The notes beneath the pieces were generated by a model. It searched no databases and was not told where the DNA came from. It saw only the letters and a program-made list of their open reading frames with translations. Shown piece by piece: positions 52,401 through 62,657 of a stretch of 64,000 bases of DNA; the first letter of the stretch is position 1, and every line of letters starts with the position of its first letter. Source of the DNA: Atopsyche davidsoni (taxonomy: Eukaryota; Arthropoda; Insecta; Trichoptera; Hydrobiosidae); NCBI GenBank assembly GCA_022113835.1, contig JAILWY010000006.1:7192001-7256000 (forward strand), written 5' to 3'. Both the position numbers and the translations under genes were made by a program.

Positions 52401-55400
52401 TGATGTTCACATAGACACGAGAAGTACTCAAGATTTCTTACGATTTTGGGTTTTCAGACGAAATTACTAGTAATCTGTGTAACGATTAATGATATATAAT
52501 CAAGCATATCGATATTATCTGGATATTATTTGTTTATATACAGTGTATTTACACATTGAGCCAGAGTGTTGTGGATAAAACGTGGCAATTCGTTAAATCA
52601 TCGGCAAAATATACTCGTATCGACAGTCAGGTACATCACAGTTTCATCATACCTATACAGGCTTATTAATATTAATATGTTCTATAGGCTCGTTAGTATA
52701 ATTGGACAATGCACCGGCCTTGTAAGCTTGGGGGTGTGGGTTCGATTTCCACGCAAATCACGATGACATTTTTCTGAGAGTTTCTTTAATCATTTTCAAT
52801 GTGTGAAAAAATGTGCCTAATCATATTAATCATTTTTGTATACGGTGTGTGCATTAATTTTTTCGGATTTTATAAGAGATGACGTTACTAGTATTGAATC
52901 GTATCAGGCTATACTTTAACATTTCATTGTGAAGCGTCATTATTGCGCTTTTGTTTTCAGTATATGTCATATCGCTGAAGTGTATACAACATTTTTTTTT
53001 TGAGCTCTCAACATGTCAACTTTTGTACCAACAAAACGCAATTTGCAGGAAGCTTTAATTTTCTGTTTCAATTGGAAAAAAAAACCAGCTGAAAGTCACC
53101 GATTGCTGTGTGAAGTTTATGGTGAAAATGCTCCATTGCAAAAAACGTGTGAGAACTGATTTCGACGCTTTAACAATGGTGATTTCGATGTGGATGACAA
53201 AAAGCGTCCAGGCCAACCAAAAAAATTCGAAGATGAAGAATTAGAGGCATTGCTCGATAAAGACTCGTGTCAAACGCAAGCAGAACTCGCAAAATCATTG
53301 GGAGTTGATTGAACAACAATTTCAAGACACTTAAAAGCATTGGGAATGATTCAAAAGCAAGGAAATTGGGTGTCACATGAATTGAAGCTGAGAGACGTCG
53401 AAAGGCGATTTTGCATTTCGGAAATGCTGCTTGAACGCCACAAAAAGAAGTCATTTTTGCATCGTATCATCACTGGTGATGAAAAATGGATTTGCTACGA
53501 CAACCTGAAGCGTAAAAAATCATGGGGTAAGCCCGGACATGCATCAACATCGACGGCACGAAAGCTCCAATTTCACGAAAAAATCCGAAAAAATTTATGC
53601 GCACACACCTTAAAATAAAATATAGTCAATTTTAGTTTTTTATCGGTACTAATCATATTACATTTTGTTTCGTGTATATTTTTTATTTAATTTTAAGCAT
53701 CGCCTATTTATTGCCAGGTGAGTCAAGAGTCGCTGATGATCATCCAGGAGGCGACGGAAGACAACCTGTCGAGCACGTCGGCGCGCCTGCGCCAGCTGCT
53801 GGTGAGGGAGCACTTCCGGGGCGAGGGGGCTGGGGAGCTGCAGGTGCGCTGCTCCTCCCACGTGGGCCCCGGCGAGGCTTCGGCGCACACGGCGCACGTG
53901 ACGCTCACCCTCGCGGCCCCGCAGCCCCTGCGCAACCAGAAGCTCGAGTGGCCGAGCGCCGCAGGTGAGGTCGACTCCAAACCGAAGCCAAAACACCTGT
54001 GCAGCAATACCCCGCTTTACGCGACCCCGTTTCACTGTAACGCGAATTTCAAAATTTCGCGTTAAAATGCCTCGCATTACGCGAATTTTTTTATTTTATG
54101 AATGTGTATGAACACAATGAAGTCATTGACTTATGTTAACAATTAAAAACAGCGTTGGGTGTTATGAACGTATTTTACAAGAACGTAAAAGAAACGCTAC
54201 CCAAAAGACAATATGTCTATTTTTTGATTGGACGTCAATCTGATACGTATTTATTACCCATTACGGGTTTATTATATTATTACTAATAAGTGTCCGATAT
54301 TGTGTAATTTTATTTCTTATATCAAGAATGAAAAAAAAAAGTGATCTAAATGAATTTTTAATTTTAAAAGTCACATTGCTAAAATCTATCCAAAATAATA
54401 CTAGATTTCACAGATGAATTTTTCTTTTATAAAATAATAAATTAGACACCGTGTAGATAAAAGTGCAAATCTTTTGAATGTTTGAATAATCCAATTTAAA
54501 ATTTATCTATTTTAAAAATATTGAATTAAAAATAAAACTTTCAATTTAGAAATAGATTGTATCGTTAAAAAAAAAACATTTCAAGACATTTATAACAAGT
54601 TCAAAACCATGAAATTTTATGTTGGTTTAGGCTGTATTACGAACGAATAAAAAGCGATGAAAGCAAAAACGAGCAGAATTTGAATATTGAAATGAATAAT
54701 TAATACTGCTTTATTGTTTGAGTGAGTAATAAAACAGTAGCGCTTGTCATGCAGAAGTTTTAATTTAGAAATTTTTATGATAATTCAGGCCAGACGAAAC
54801 AGCTTTATCTTGCTGCTTCTCACAAAGCTCGCGAAGACTTCTAGAATATCGTCACTTATTCAATTTCGCGATACATTGCCCTCTGGTCGGGATCAAGAGT
54901 AATTCCTAAGCTGGGCATGAAAGCAAATTATGTTTTTTCTAGTGTAATTTTACAAATACATATTTGATCTAGAATTTAAAGCGACCTCGTACTTTTAGAC
55001 ATAAAAAAATATAATATATGTGATGAATAAATGAGTTGCTATGTATATTTAAATTAAACTGTGCTATAAGCTGAAGCATGTATTGAATAGGGAATTTGTG
55101 TGCACGTGTGTATACTTTGATAAATATATCCACAATTTTTTTATAATAATAATAACTAAATTTCAATTTATAATTAAAATTATTGAAAATACATATGCTA
55201 ACTAAAAGTCGTAAAACGAGGGTTTAAATTTAAAAGAACCACCAAATAAAGAAAAGTCACTTATGTATTATCATAAATAATTATTTCATATTTAATTAGT
55301 TTGTTTCAGACTCATATATATAAATAGATATACATATATATCTTTATATGGACAATGTTTTTTTCCGCAGGTACTGGGAACAGGCTGAGAGCTTCCCTGT

Positions 55401-55441
55401 TGCTCGCAAGTGTTCCAATACTTCTGAGAAGATACTTCTAA
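43380..55441 (+). CDS. Beaten-path (Beat) family Ig-domain protein, six exons, 291 aa
   Basis: Beat proteins are secreted or membrane-tethered Ig-superfamily ligands that act at the neuronal surface in axon guidance and pair with Side receptors (family knowledge). Spliced exons are 43380-43455, 49289-49452, 50441-50624, 50922-51055, 53718-53964 and 55371-55441. All introns are GT-AG and the reading frame closes exactly at 292 codons including the stop. Residues 1-29 form a weak signal peptide with core LIVTTYTTLVLFG. Ig1 has C51, W65 (VKWYKD) and C120 (GTYTCEVS), with the family hallmarks LYSVKWY, FFRYTP and EAPTF. Ig2 has C167 and C231 and the family-like YSVGEVLDITC. C98 and C103 may form an extra disulfide. 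N137-L-T and N202-L-S are possible glycosylation sites. The C-terminus (276-287) is hydrophobic but short, so a GPI or membrane anchor is uncertain. The paralogue (Beat-I to -VII) cannot be assigned by eye. The family call is firm. Confidence 0.9.
44335..44385 (+). mobile_element. LINE scrap in Beat intron 1
   Basis: GGAATTTGCGAGAGTGGCTG, preceded by GGCATTGGAAGTAGTAAGTT, matches the GRRKFTWMRNLREW-coding part of the LINE at 15068-15115. It is about 50 bp only. Confidence 0.6.
44580..45095 (+). other. Unrecognised 171-codon open frame in intron 1
   Basis: This is the longest open frame in the window. It starts MCCSERSI and contains a Ser-rich stretch (SAPSSHPNLSLSILI, SSESADVFSGSSS) and a hydrophobic end. 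No known domain is recognised. The DNA is richer in G+C than its surroundings, which raises the chance of a fortuitous frame over conserved non-coding sequence. I would not call it a gene without transcript or conservation data. Confidence 0.2.
49289..49452 (+). CDS. Beat exon 2: first half of Ig1
   Basis: The acceptor TTCATAG and donor GTGAGT bound a phase 1 to phase 0 exon coding residues 26-80. It carries the B-strand cysteine (VTLSCSY), the C-strand tryptophan (VKWYKD) and the FFRYTP motif, which are the most recognisable Beat signatures in the window. The open frame continues about 80 bases beyond the donor, but the homology stops at the donor. Confidence 0.93.
49721..50356 (-). mobile_element. 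Internally deleted mariner in Beat intron 2 (minus strand)
   Basis: The element is bounded by TA target dinucleotides (49719-49720 and 50357-50358) and inverted ends sharing GGCGTGTGCATTAATTTT. On the minus strand, from about 50199, it encodes a mariner transposase N-terminus (EALLFCFNWKKKPAESHRLL, ENWFRRF, GQPKKFEDEELEAFLDKDS). It then jumps at QGIKN to the transposase C-terminus (FLASKDEQFFWDGIH, VVASDGQYFE) after an in-frame stop. The catalytic DDD core is missing. It is a dead, MITE-like derivative of 636 bp. Confidence 0.92.
50441..50624 (+). CDS. Beat exon 3: second half of Ig1
   Basis: Acceptor TTTGTTTAG and donor GTAAAA (a weak donor at 50625) bound residues 81-141. The exon holds the F-strand motif GTYTCEVS followed by TEAPTF, typical of Beat Ig1. 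The pair C98/C103 (CGPTRC) sits in the loop before it and is not part of the core Ig fold. Exon ends are phase 0 and 1. Confidence 0.92.
50686..50822 (+). promoter_or_regulatory. Three AP-1-type sites in a degenerate tandem repeat (Beat intron 3)
   Basis: TGAGTCA lies at 50686 and 50758 and TGACTCA at 50816, each embedded in a related AGTC(G/A)TGA(G/C)TCA context. The first two are followed by CACATTTCAA. They form three units of about 60-70 bases. TGA(G/C)TCA is the bZIP AP-1 consensus; activity is inference. Confidence 0.55.
50922..51055 (+). CDS. Beat exon 4: start of Ig2
   Basis: Acceptor TTTTTTGCAG and donor GTTAGT bound residues 142-186. LPGENPRIEG then YSVGEVLDITC match the Ig1-Ig2 linker and Ig2 B strand of Beat proteins. 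The tryptophan usually found after this cysteine is replaced by Ile/Tyr (LNIYLNND). A second acceptor-like CCAG lies eight bases into the exon (50930). Confidence 0.9.
51340..51660. other. Candidate conserved non-coding block in Beat intron 4
   Basis: Moderately GC-rich DNA contains a TAATTAAA homeodomain-like core and GGACACCGCACGTACACGAG. It lacks transposon features. Two short frames overlap on opposite strands, so coding is unlikely. A regulatory role is a guess from composition. Confidence 0.25.
52687..52830 (+). mobile_element. tRNA-derived SINE copy D (in Beat intron 4)
   Basis: The head GGCTCGTTAGTATAATTGG (A box) and GTGGGTTCGATTTCC (B box) are tRNA-like, with an anticodon loop CTTGTAA that reads TGT (Thr). 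The shared body CAAATCACGATGACATTTTT and TGTGCCTAATCATATTA follows. This copy has the best preserved tRNA-like head. A mariner sits directly 3' of it. Confidence 0.85.
52843..53610 (+). mobile_element. Internally deleted mariner in Beat intron 4 (plus strand)
   Basis: TA dinucleotides flank the element (52841-52842 and 53611-53612). The ends are inverted: the 5' CGGTGTGTGCATTAATTTTT matches the 3' AGGTGTGTGCGCATAAAT. From 53012 the transposase reads MSTFVPTKRNLQEALIFCF onward through two stops (in place of Trp and another residue) to the first catalytic Asp (TGDEKWI) and WGKPGHASTSTA. It then joins the 3' terminal repeat directly, so the second and third Asp are lost. It is closely related to the copy in intron 2 but has a different internal deletion. 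Confidence 0.92.
53718..53964 (+). CDS. Beat exon 5: end of Ig2 and stalk
   Basis: Acceptor TTGCCAG and donor GTGAGG bound residues 187-268. VSQESL continues directly from NNDE of exon 4, as in the family, and REHF...LQVRCSS carries the Ig2 F-strand cysteine (C231). The exon is strongly GC-rich against AT-rich introns. Its first six bases, GTGAGT, are themselves a consensus splice donor. Residues 236-268 form a low-complexity stalk rich in Ala, Pro and His. Confidence 0.88.
54010..54090. repeat. Possible pogo/Tigger-like end fragment (Beat intron 5)
   Basis: ACCCCGCTTTACGCGACCCC followed by AACGCGAATTT and its inverse AAATTTCGCGTT resembles the CpG-rich ends of pogo-type elements. No partner end or TA duplication was located. 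Confidence 0.3.
54213..54290 (-). mobile_element. SINE 3' tail fragment (in Beat intron 5)
   Basis: TGTCTATTTTTTGATTGGAC through TTATTACCCATTACGGGTTT and ATTATTACTAATA matches the distal part of SINE copy B on the same strand, without head or body. Confidence 0.8.
55371..55441 (+). CDS. Beat exon 6: C-terminal tail and stop
   Basis: Acceptor TTTTTTCCGCAG opens a phase 1 terminal exon coding residues 269-291 and TAA. The tail RASLLLASVPILL is hydrophobic and ends RRYF. It could be a minimal GPI or membrane signal, but it is shorter than usual. The perfect phase match with exon 5, the strong acceptor and the following polyadenylation signal support the exon. Confidence 0.75.
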
Positions 55442-55515
55442 GGAAACCAAGTATTTTATTAAGGCCCTATGGCACTTCCAAATAAATGTAACATAACAAA
55501 CAACACATCCTGTAT
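55442..55515 (+). terminator. 3' UTR with AATAAA polyadenylation signal
   Basis: AATAAA lies at 55481-55486, 40 bases after the stop codon. Cleavage would be expected some 15-25 bases later. This gives a very short 3' UTR. Further AT-rich AATAAA hexamers downstream could serve as alternatives. Confidence 0.6.
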
Positions 55516-58500
55516 TTTTATCTTCAAAAGGTGATGGAAACCATGGTTACACGTGCGAGAGCTTCACCTCTAGCTACAGATGATTTCACGTATGGTTTAT
55601 AAATCGTATGGTGTTAAATCATATCATATATTAAATTTGGACGAAATACTTTCATGATTCATTAGGTAAAACGATTCTGAAGTTCAGGAAAAACAATGAT
55701 AAAATGAATAATGTTTGTTCAATACAAAGAGCTTATTTATGTCCAAACGAGGATTTTTATTGAGCATTATATTCTTATGCTTTCAGATAAAAAATCTTTG
55801 TGGTTTTTATTTTCATACAGTAGAAAATGGTTTTAATTAAAAAAATACTGAACGATCAATTCCACTATAAAGATTGTCTTAAAATACTTCTGTTTATATT
55901 GGTTTTATTAACAGCACGTACATTTCAATAGTATATTTTATCAGTTTGATATTAATTGCAGATCATATTTAAATTTATTAAAGTCCTTTATTTTTCACTA
56001 AGCACAAATACATTTTAACCTGAAATATTTTGACATCAAGGAATAAGCTTTATAACGATGGTTCATTAAAAATAATATTTTTTTTACAAAAGAATGTGTT
56101 GCCAATTGAGTGGGATTTGTTACCTTGAACTGCGAATCAATAATGGTTTTTTTCTGGAAAATATAATATTTTAAAGAATGTATAACATTGAGAATTTCAA
56201 AGGTATATCGCTTAAATTTAAGCTTGTAAATTTTTTTTGTGAAAAAATAATAAACCGATTTCCGGCTATTACTTTTAACAGATTGAATAATGAAAATTGG
56301 CATGTGTTGTATGTTATGTTACATCTCTCTGGACATAGCTTTATATTTAACCTAGTCGCAATAAAATTGATTGGAATTGTGCATATTAGTATACAGTGAT
56401 ATTATACGTACAAATTTAAGGCTATATCATAATGTTAAGTGTAAGAAGAGATTGTTTTGTATGAAAAAAAATGAGGTGTGCTGGATTTTTTATTTACTAA
56501 TTTTTTATGTGCACGAAATAAAAGATGTATATTTTGATATAATTAATAACTATAATTTGTCAATGTAGTGATTGCAAGAGCAATAAGATATGAATAAAAT
56601 AAAATGTACTTTTTAAATTCTTGCTTCTAAGTAATAAACTTCTTAAAGAAATATTTTTTCGATATGACTTATTTTTTTGATTTATTGATGGTAAAAATAA
56701 GTTAAATGGATTTTTATGAAGAATTTGAAACCGAATACTAAAAAAATTGTATTTGCTTTGTATTGGTTTAAAACGTGTATGAATTTTTTACGCAAAATGA
56801 GATCACTACTTGAAAACACGTGTACTTAATCGAGGAGAACAAATACCGAGAATATCGATACATTCGCAATGTTTGCAAATTTATCGCGTTAAAAGATTTT
56901 TCAAACATAAATCAAAGTAGGTGTTTGGTTTTCACAGTATATTTGATTCTATACCGACGGTATTTTTCAGTTTCAAGTGGGATGAAAGTAGTGGACCCTA
57001 GGTGAATGTTTTTCTCATTTTCTTGTCGATTACCGAGAGCCAAGGACGGGAGCCGGAACGAGAATTTGAACCGTAATTTGAGTCTGAAAAAAAATGATGA
57101 AGTTGGAGAGAGGAAGGTCGCAGTGACCGTACTGAAAGTAGCCGGAGTCGTATGAAATAAAAAGAAGAAATGAAAACAAGATAATTGAACATAAAAGCAA
57201 GAGTATGATTTAAGGCGTTATCTAAACGAAAGATTTGGTTACTTGAGCGTTGAGGTAATTGGAGTTTTCAGTCTTTTTATATTTCGCTTTGTTAGTATCT
57301 GTTCTTGTTGCGCATCACTTTAAGACACGTTAGGTTACTGAAAACTTCCACCAGCTCAATATGCAAGAAACCAAATAGTTTAATTACAACGGCTGACAAA
57401 ACCTACAAACATATCTTTCATAATTGTATCAACATATTAATATTAAGGTAGAAAAAAAGTCGTGAAATTTTTTTTTTTGAAAACGACTCAACGAATTATT
57501 TTATCTTTCATTGTAAATAAGAATTTTCTCAAATAATTCAAGCTTCTGTTATCTAATCTTAAATCTAAAATTTATCTTAAAAAAGCTTAAACTTATTATC
57601 AAGTAATGAGTTTTTGAGCATATTGTATTGTTAAAAAAAAATATATTGCTTTAAATTAGTAATTTCAACAAATTTAATTCTTATCTAAAACAAAGTATTC
57701 AAAACTATGTATTCCTATATAAATACGACATTTAATAATCCAAGTCAAACTAACAACGTGGCCATTCGATTATTTCAAGATAAGATATGCTGTTGCTGAG
57801 AAAAAAGGGGGTTGGGGGGTGGAGGCAGATGGAGAAACTTTTAATGTATCGGATTTCGTGAAAGTGGAAAGCGAAAACAATTGTGTTTTATCAGTTGTTG
57901 AACCTGAACTGTCGCACGTCGACTACACCAACAATGGGGTAAAATAATAGCTGCATGAACCCACAAAGCTTGTGATTCGAATATGTTTTGTGGGTCTTTT
58001 TGTTCTTGATATGGGCATTGTTGTTAAATCCAAAAAACAATATTATTTATATCATATATATAAGGTCATCCCAAAAAGATTTTTAAGTTTATCTTCGATA
58101 TGAAAAATGTTAAAAATACTCCTTGTTTACTCTGAAATAATTTATTCTGAAAGGAAAGTTTTAACAGTTGTTATATTCTACTTATTTGTGAATCTTTTGT
58201 AACGGATTATTTTTCAATGCACACAAAAAAGTTTTTTGCATATTTTATTTCAGACCAAAAAATATGAATACAAAACATTAAAATTTAACTTCCATAAAAT
58301 TCAGCCAGCGGTAACTCAAATGCGATACCTACCCCACCGCAAACTTCAAGTTTTTAACAAAAAAAACAACATATTCCTCTTAATGAAAATAAAATAAAAC
58401 ATCTCCACAAAGAAGGTCGCATAAAAAGGGTAACAAATAGCCAAAACACCACGTAAAGGGTGAAAAAGTCCCTAAGTGGGTGCCGAAATTGAGTTATACA

Positions 58501-58704
58501 AACAAATTCAACTTTGGGTAATAGGAATTCCTGAAATCATGAAAACGCTGAAATTCAGGAAAACTGGCGCGGGCCTCGAGCACTTGTCGTGGGTCTGCCA
58601 CAGTCAGTGACTCAAATATACTTTTTTGTGGCATTATTTTTTGTTTATTATAAAAATAATATTCTGTGATTCTCGTATTCTTGTCATTTGTTTTAGTAAA
58701 ATAA
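55516..58704. other. AT-rich DNA downstream of the Beat gene
   Basis: Only short frames occur. GC-richer spots lie at 57020-57150 and 57800-57960. No gene, RNA or transposon ends were recognised. Confidence 0.5.
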
Positions 58705-58855
58705 TTAGTTAGTATAAGGGTTAGTACACCGGCCATGTAAACCAGGGGATTTGGGTTCAAATCCCACACAAATCACGATTATACTTTTCTGATAGTTTCT
58801 TTAAATCATCTTCTATGTATGAATTAATGTGCCTAATCATATTAGTAATAAAAAA
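58705..58855 (+). mobile_element. tRNA-derived SINE copy E
   Basis: The copy has ACACCGGCCATGTAAACCAG, TGGGTTCAAATCCCACAC and the shared body AAATCACGATTATACTTTTC through GTGCCTAATCATATTAGTAA. The 5' end of the head is eroded. Confidence 0.85.
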
Positions 58856-61800
58856 TTTAAAGTATTTTTTTAGTCATGGTTATATCATTTTTCATTTTTT
58901 CTCTTTCTGATTTCTAAAAAAGATAAATGCAGATTAAAGACTAATAATGCAGTTAGCAAATATTAACTTTTCAGCATAAATAATTATTATCATGTTTATT
59001 TGTGTATGTCCTTTTTCAGAAAAAATAAATTGCATTTATTTAAAAAAAACATGAATGAGTAAAAATTTATAAAATGAACATACCAATAATAATTATTCAA
59101 AAAAGAAACATGAACATAAAAAAGAAAAACAGTGAATAAATAAAATGTAGTATTAGCGGGTGTCAAGTATGAATATTCAAACCTGTAAGATAAAATAAAA
59201 AAAACATGACGGGTTTGCCCAGACATAACATTAGTTTGTTATGCAAAGTACTCTCTTCACAAACAACCTCAAAACTTAAGAAAAAGATATCAAAAATCAA
59301 ATTTTCAAAGGATAATTTACATACAAAAATATGCAAGTTTCGTAAAGCACCAAGTTTTCATGTGCCATACAAACCCACCCTTCATTAAAGATAAAACGAC
59401 CCCCCGGGCGTGCTTATCTCGGTATCATGAAATTCCTCATCATCCCCCGAGTTGAGAGTCATTATGTAAGGGTGCAATGCTAGCCTGACTATTCTAGAGT
59501 ATTGACGGATTATCAGAACCCCTTGTAACAACCTAGACGCGGAAAGAAAACAACCCCATTAGATAACATTCAAATGTTGTCATTTCGATAAGAAAATTAT
59601 CTATATCATTTTTCGTCGTTTTTTGATTTTAAAGCTTATAATTTACTGTTGAAAGATGATTAAGAATTTAAATTTGATAACTTTTAATATAATTTATGAA
59701 ACTGTCAATGTGATTTTTTTAATTATAAGATCACTAAAATGTATGTTTGGATTTTATAAAAAAAATAATAATATTTAAATATAGAGAATGTCTTTTAACA
59801 TGTTTAAATGAAATTAGGGTTGATTAATCAAAGAAAAATAACATTATTCAAATATACATGCGAACGCAGATTCTACTTATTAATATTCATGGGTCGAAAT
59901 TAAGTTTAAAATTAATTAAGTCATTATCAAGTAAAATGAACATTTCTAAGACTTTATAATTAAAACTAAGTGATTAAGTAAAACTATTTATTAATTCACT
60001 GTTTAATGGTATGAGTCGAATTTGACTGAATAAATTATTTGACCACGACTTTGCTTTTTCTAAATATATTTTCGCTGAAGATGATGAATTGCAATCACAT
60101 AATTGATTATTCAATTAACTTTTTAGGCTTTATAAATATGTTGAATTATGATTAAAAAAGGTTTTTAAAGTTATATTATTTTTAGCTTTCTGAGTAGCTA
60201 TTTAAATATCTCTTCCAGGCTGAAATAGTTGAACATTTTTTTTACCTAACCTTTATGTTGTACCCACAATAAACTTCTCATTTTTATGCGGATTTATTCA
60301 AAATGTTTAAAATTCATTCTGAAAAATTTTCAGCTAAGTGCGGTGATCTGTTATTCAGTAATAACATTTTTGAATGAAGTATACATATTTTGAGTCTGAA
60401 TTAATGCTCGAATAATATTGGAAAAGAGTAGCAGGGGTAACACAGGGAGGTTCTCGTTTGTAATTTGTTCTCGTTTGTATCATGAAATGGTACGATTCAG
60501 GCTTGTCTCCGCCCTTGTACTGGCTGGAAGCAACTTTATCACGGTCTCCCCGGAATTAATTCCCTCCGTACGTTTTAATTTTAACCTGCCGGCAGTAACA
60601 TGATAAAAGCGAAGCGCAAACTCAAACTCCACGGCCCTCACTCTGTATCGCCCATGCAAAAACACGAGCTTAATTTATTCCTTTCATTACACTAGTGCTA
60701 TGTATGTTTGTAGGTTTTGACAGCCACTGTTATGAGTAGTTTCAATTTCTTGGATGGTAAAATTCACCGAAGATGACCCCAATGAAAGAACCGAAACATC
60801 ATACTACCGAATACACAAAACAGCCCAACGCCGAAGAAACTAAACTCACACTAGTGTTATATCGAAAACGGCATTGAAATTTAATTTCTTTGCTAACCGT
60901 AAATTGTCCGTAAAATGTGAAGTTTCAGGTCAAAATACAGAAAATAATGCGGTTAAATTGAAATACACCATAACGTGTTTTTGGTAGTTTTGCGCGAACG
61001 TGTTATGTACTATATATTATGGATACGAGTGCTTCAAATGTTAGATCACGAAAATGGTAGGAAATTTCAATATTTTTATATATATATCTATGCAGTAAGA
61101 ATGGTTAAACAATAGAGGTAACTGTTTACTACCCTTTTGTTACATAAAATATAAAATTAATATGCTTTGGTGTGAGATATAATAAAATGTCGTAATTTTT
61201 GTTCGTAAATAAATTTAAAAAATAATTGTTTATCCACTGAGTGATCTTGTTGAATTAAAAATAACTTTGCAATAATTATAAATTTTGGTAAAAAAGTGTA
61301 TAAAGAAATCTTCTGATTAATAAAAACTGCACGAAGAAGATTCTTAACATTAGAATGTAAGTAAGGTCATTAAGCAATTGAAAAAGTCTTCACGTCAGTA
61401 AATTTGATGTAGATTTGAATGCCACTAAGGTTACAGTGCATAGGTAGACCATAATATAATGGTAAATTGTCTAGAGAAATAGCTCACTTTCAGTGTGGTT
61501 TTAAGAAAAAGTACAAGTAATTTATGAATGCAAAAATATTTAAAATAAATGTTCAATTTTGATGGCGGTGAGGGCACGCAAGCGTGAAAGGCTTTTCTCA
61601 AAGAATTAATACGCTTCAGGTACAATTAATTATCTACAAACTATCTACCTTTATAATGTAAAATTTTTCAATGTCTACGCATTCTTTATTGTTAAACTTA
61701 ATTAAAAATAAATTTTAATTTACGTCTACTGTAATGAATTTGTTGAAAATACAAACAAAATTGCTCAAAATTAAAATTCGTAAAAACTGTCTAATACAGC

Positions 61801-62657
61801 AGGTTTTCTTTTAATAAAATTTTCCTATACACAGTACAGTATGTCTTTGTCTAAAGCAGCCCATCACTATCTTAAACAGCAAGTCACAGTCAATTTTTGA
61901 TTTAATAGAGTGCGTAGTAGCATTGTGGTAAATTATGAAACAGTAAAATAATAAAAAAATAATTCATTTTTATTGCTGTAAAAAATGTGAATATTTTTAA
62001 GCGCAATACAAACATGCTGGAAATGTTTTTCTTTTATTGATTTAATAATACGTATGAGAAAAGGAGCTTATTATTAAATCTCTCACATAAATTATTTCAG
62101 TATAAATGATTTTCTTGGGAATTGATCTCATGATATCTTCAAGGGGTACGCACTTTTGTACTACGAAAAAAAAAAAACGTTTTTTATGTTAAAAATTATT
62201 ATAAGATGGTTTAAAAGCCTTCCAAAAACAGCCTATCTATTTTTGTTGTATAAGAATTGTTTATGTGTCAATATCAATATGATATTGTATTATGGAGGTC
62301 AAACATAGATTTATCTCATTCGAGAACTATATTAGCAAGAAACAAGTTCCACATATGTTACAAAAACTTATTCGATTGATGTCAAATGCGAATATAGCTT
62401 GTCGGGCGGAAATTTATTGCGGACAATACGGAGATAAAACAGATGCTCCGTCGCGGGATGTGATATTCATCGCCGTATTATACACACGCAAGTTTCCTCA
62501 TATTAAAGTTGAACAAGAGATTCATATCTAACAATCGTAAGATGGTTAGTTTCTGTTACATGTGTATTATGCTTTCTTATACTTAAGACCCAATTGATTG
62601 AAAATATGACAGATAAATAACACACAAACACATATAAATATATATATGTAATATATA
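58856..62657. other. AT-rich DNA before the terminal mariner
   Basis: Apart from the GC-rich block at 60415-60680, a spot at 60765-60860 (CCGAAGATGACCCC, GAAAGAACCGAAACATC) resembles retroelement tail motifs. A 79-codon frame at 62292-62531 is not recognised. Confidence 0.45.
60415..60680. other. GC-rich block, candidate conserved non-coding DNA
   Basis: Short frames are open on both strands, which points to composition and not to coding. It contains CGGTCTCCCCGGAATTAATT and AACCTGCCGGCAGTAAC. No domain is recognised. Confidence 0.3.

Noticed and set aside
52687..52760. Functional tRNA-Thr gene
   Set aside because: The acceptor stem does not pair, the anticodon stem is mismatched, and the same head recurs with a SINE body in four other places.
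53658..54077. Minus-strand 139-codon and plus-strand 98-codon frames over Beat exon 5
   Set aside because: They are alternative frames of a GC-rich coding exon; only the 53718 phase-0 frame matches the family and splices.
60765..60860. Second hammerhead-like motif (CCGAAGATGACC, CCGAAAC)
   Set aside because: It shares only short tail motifs and has no clear helix II; kept as a passing note.
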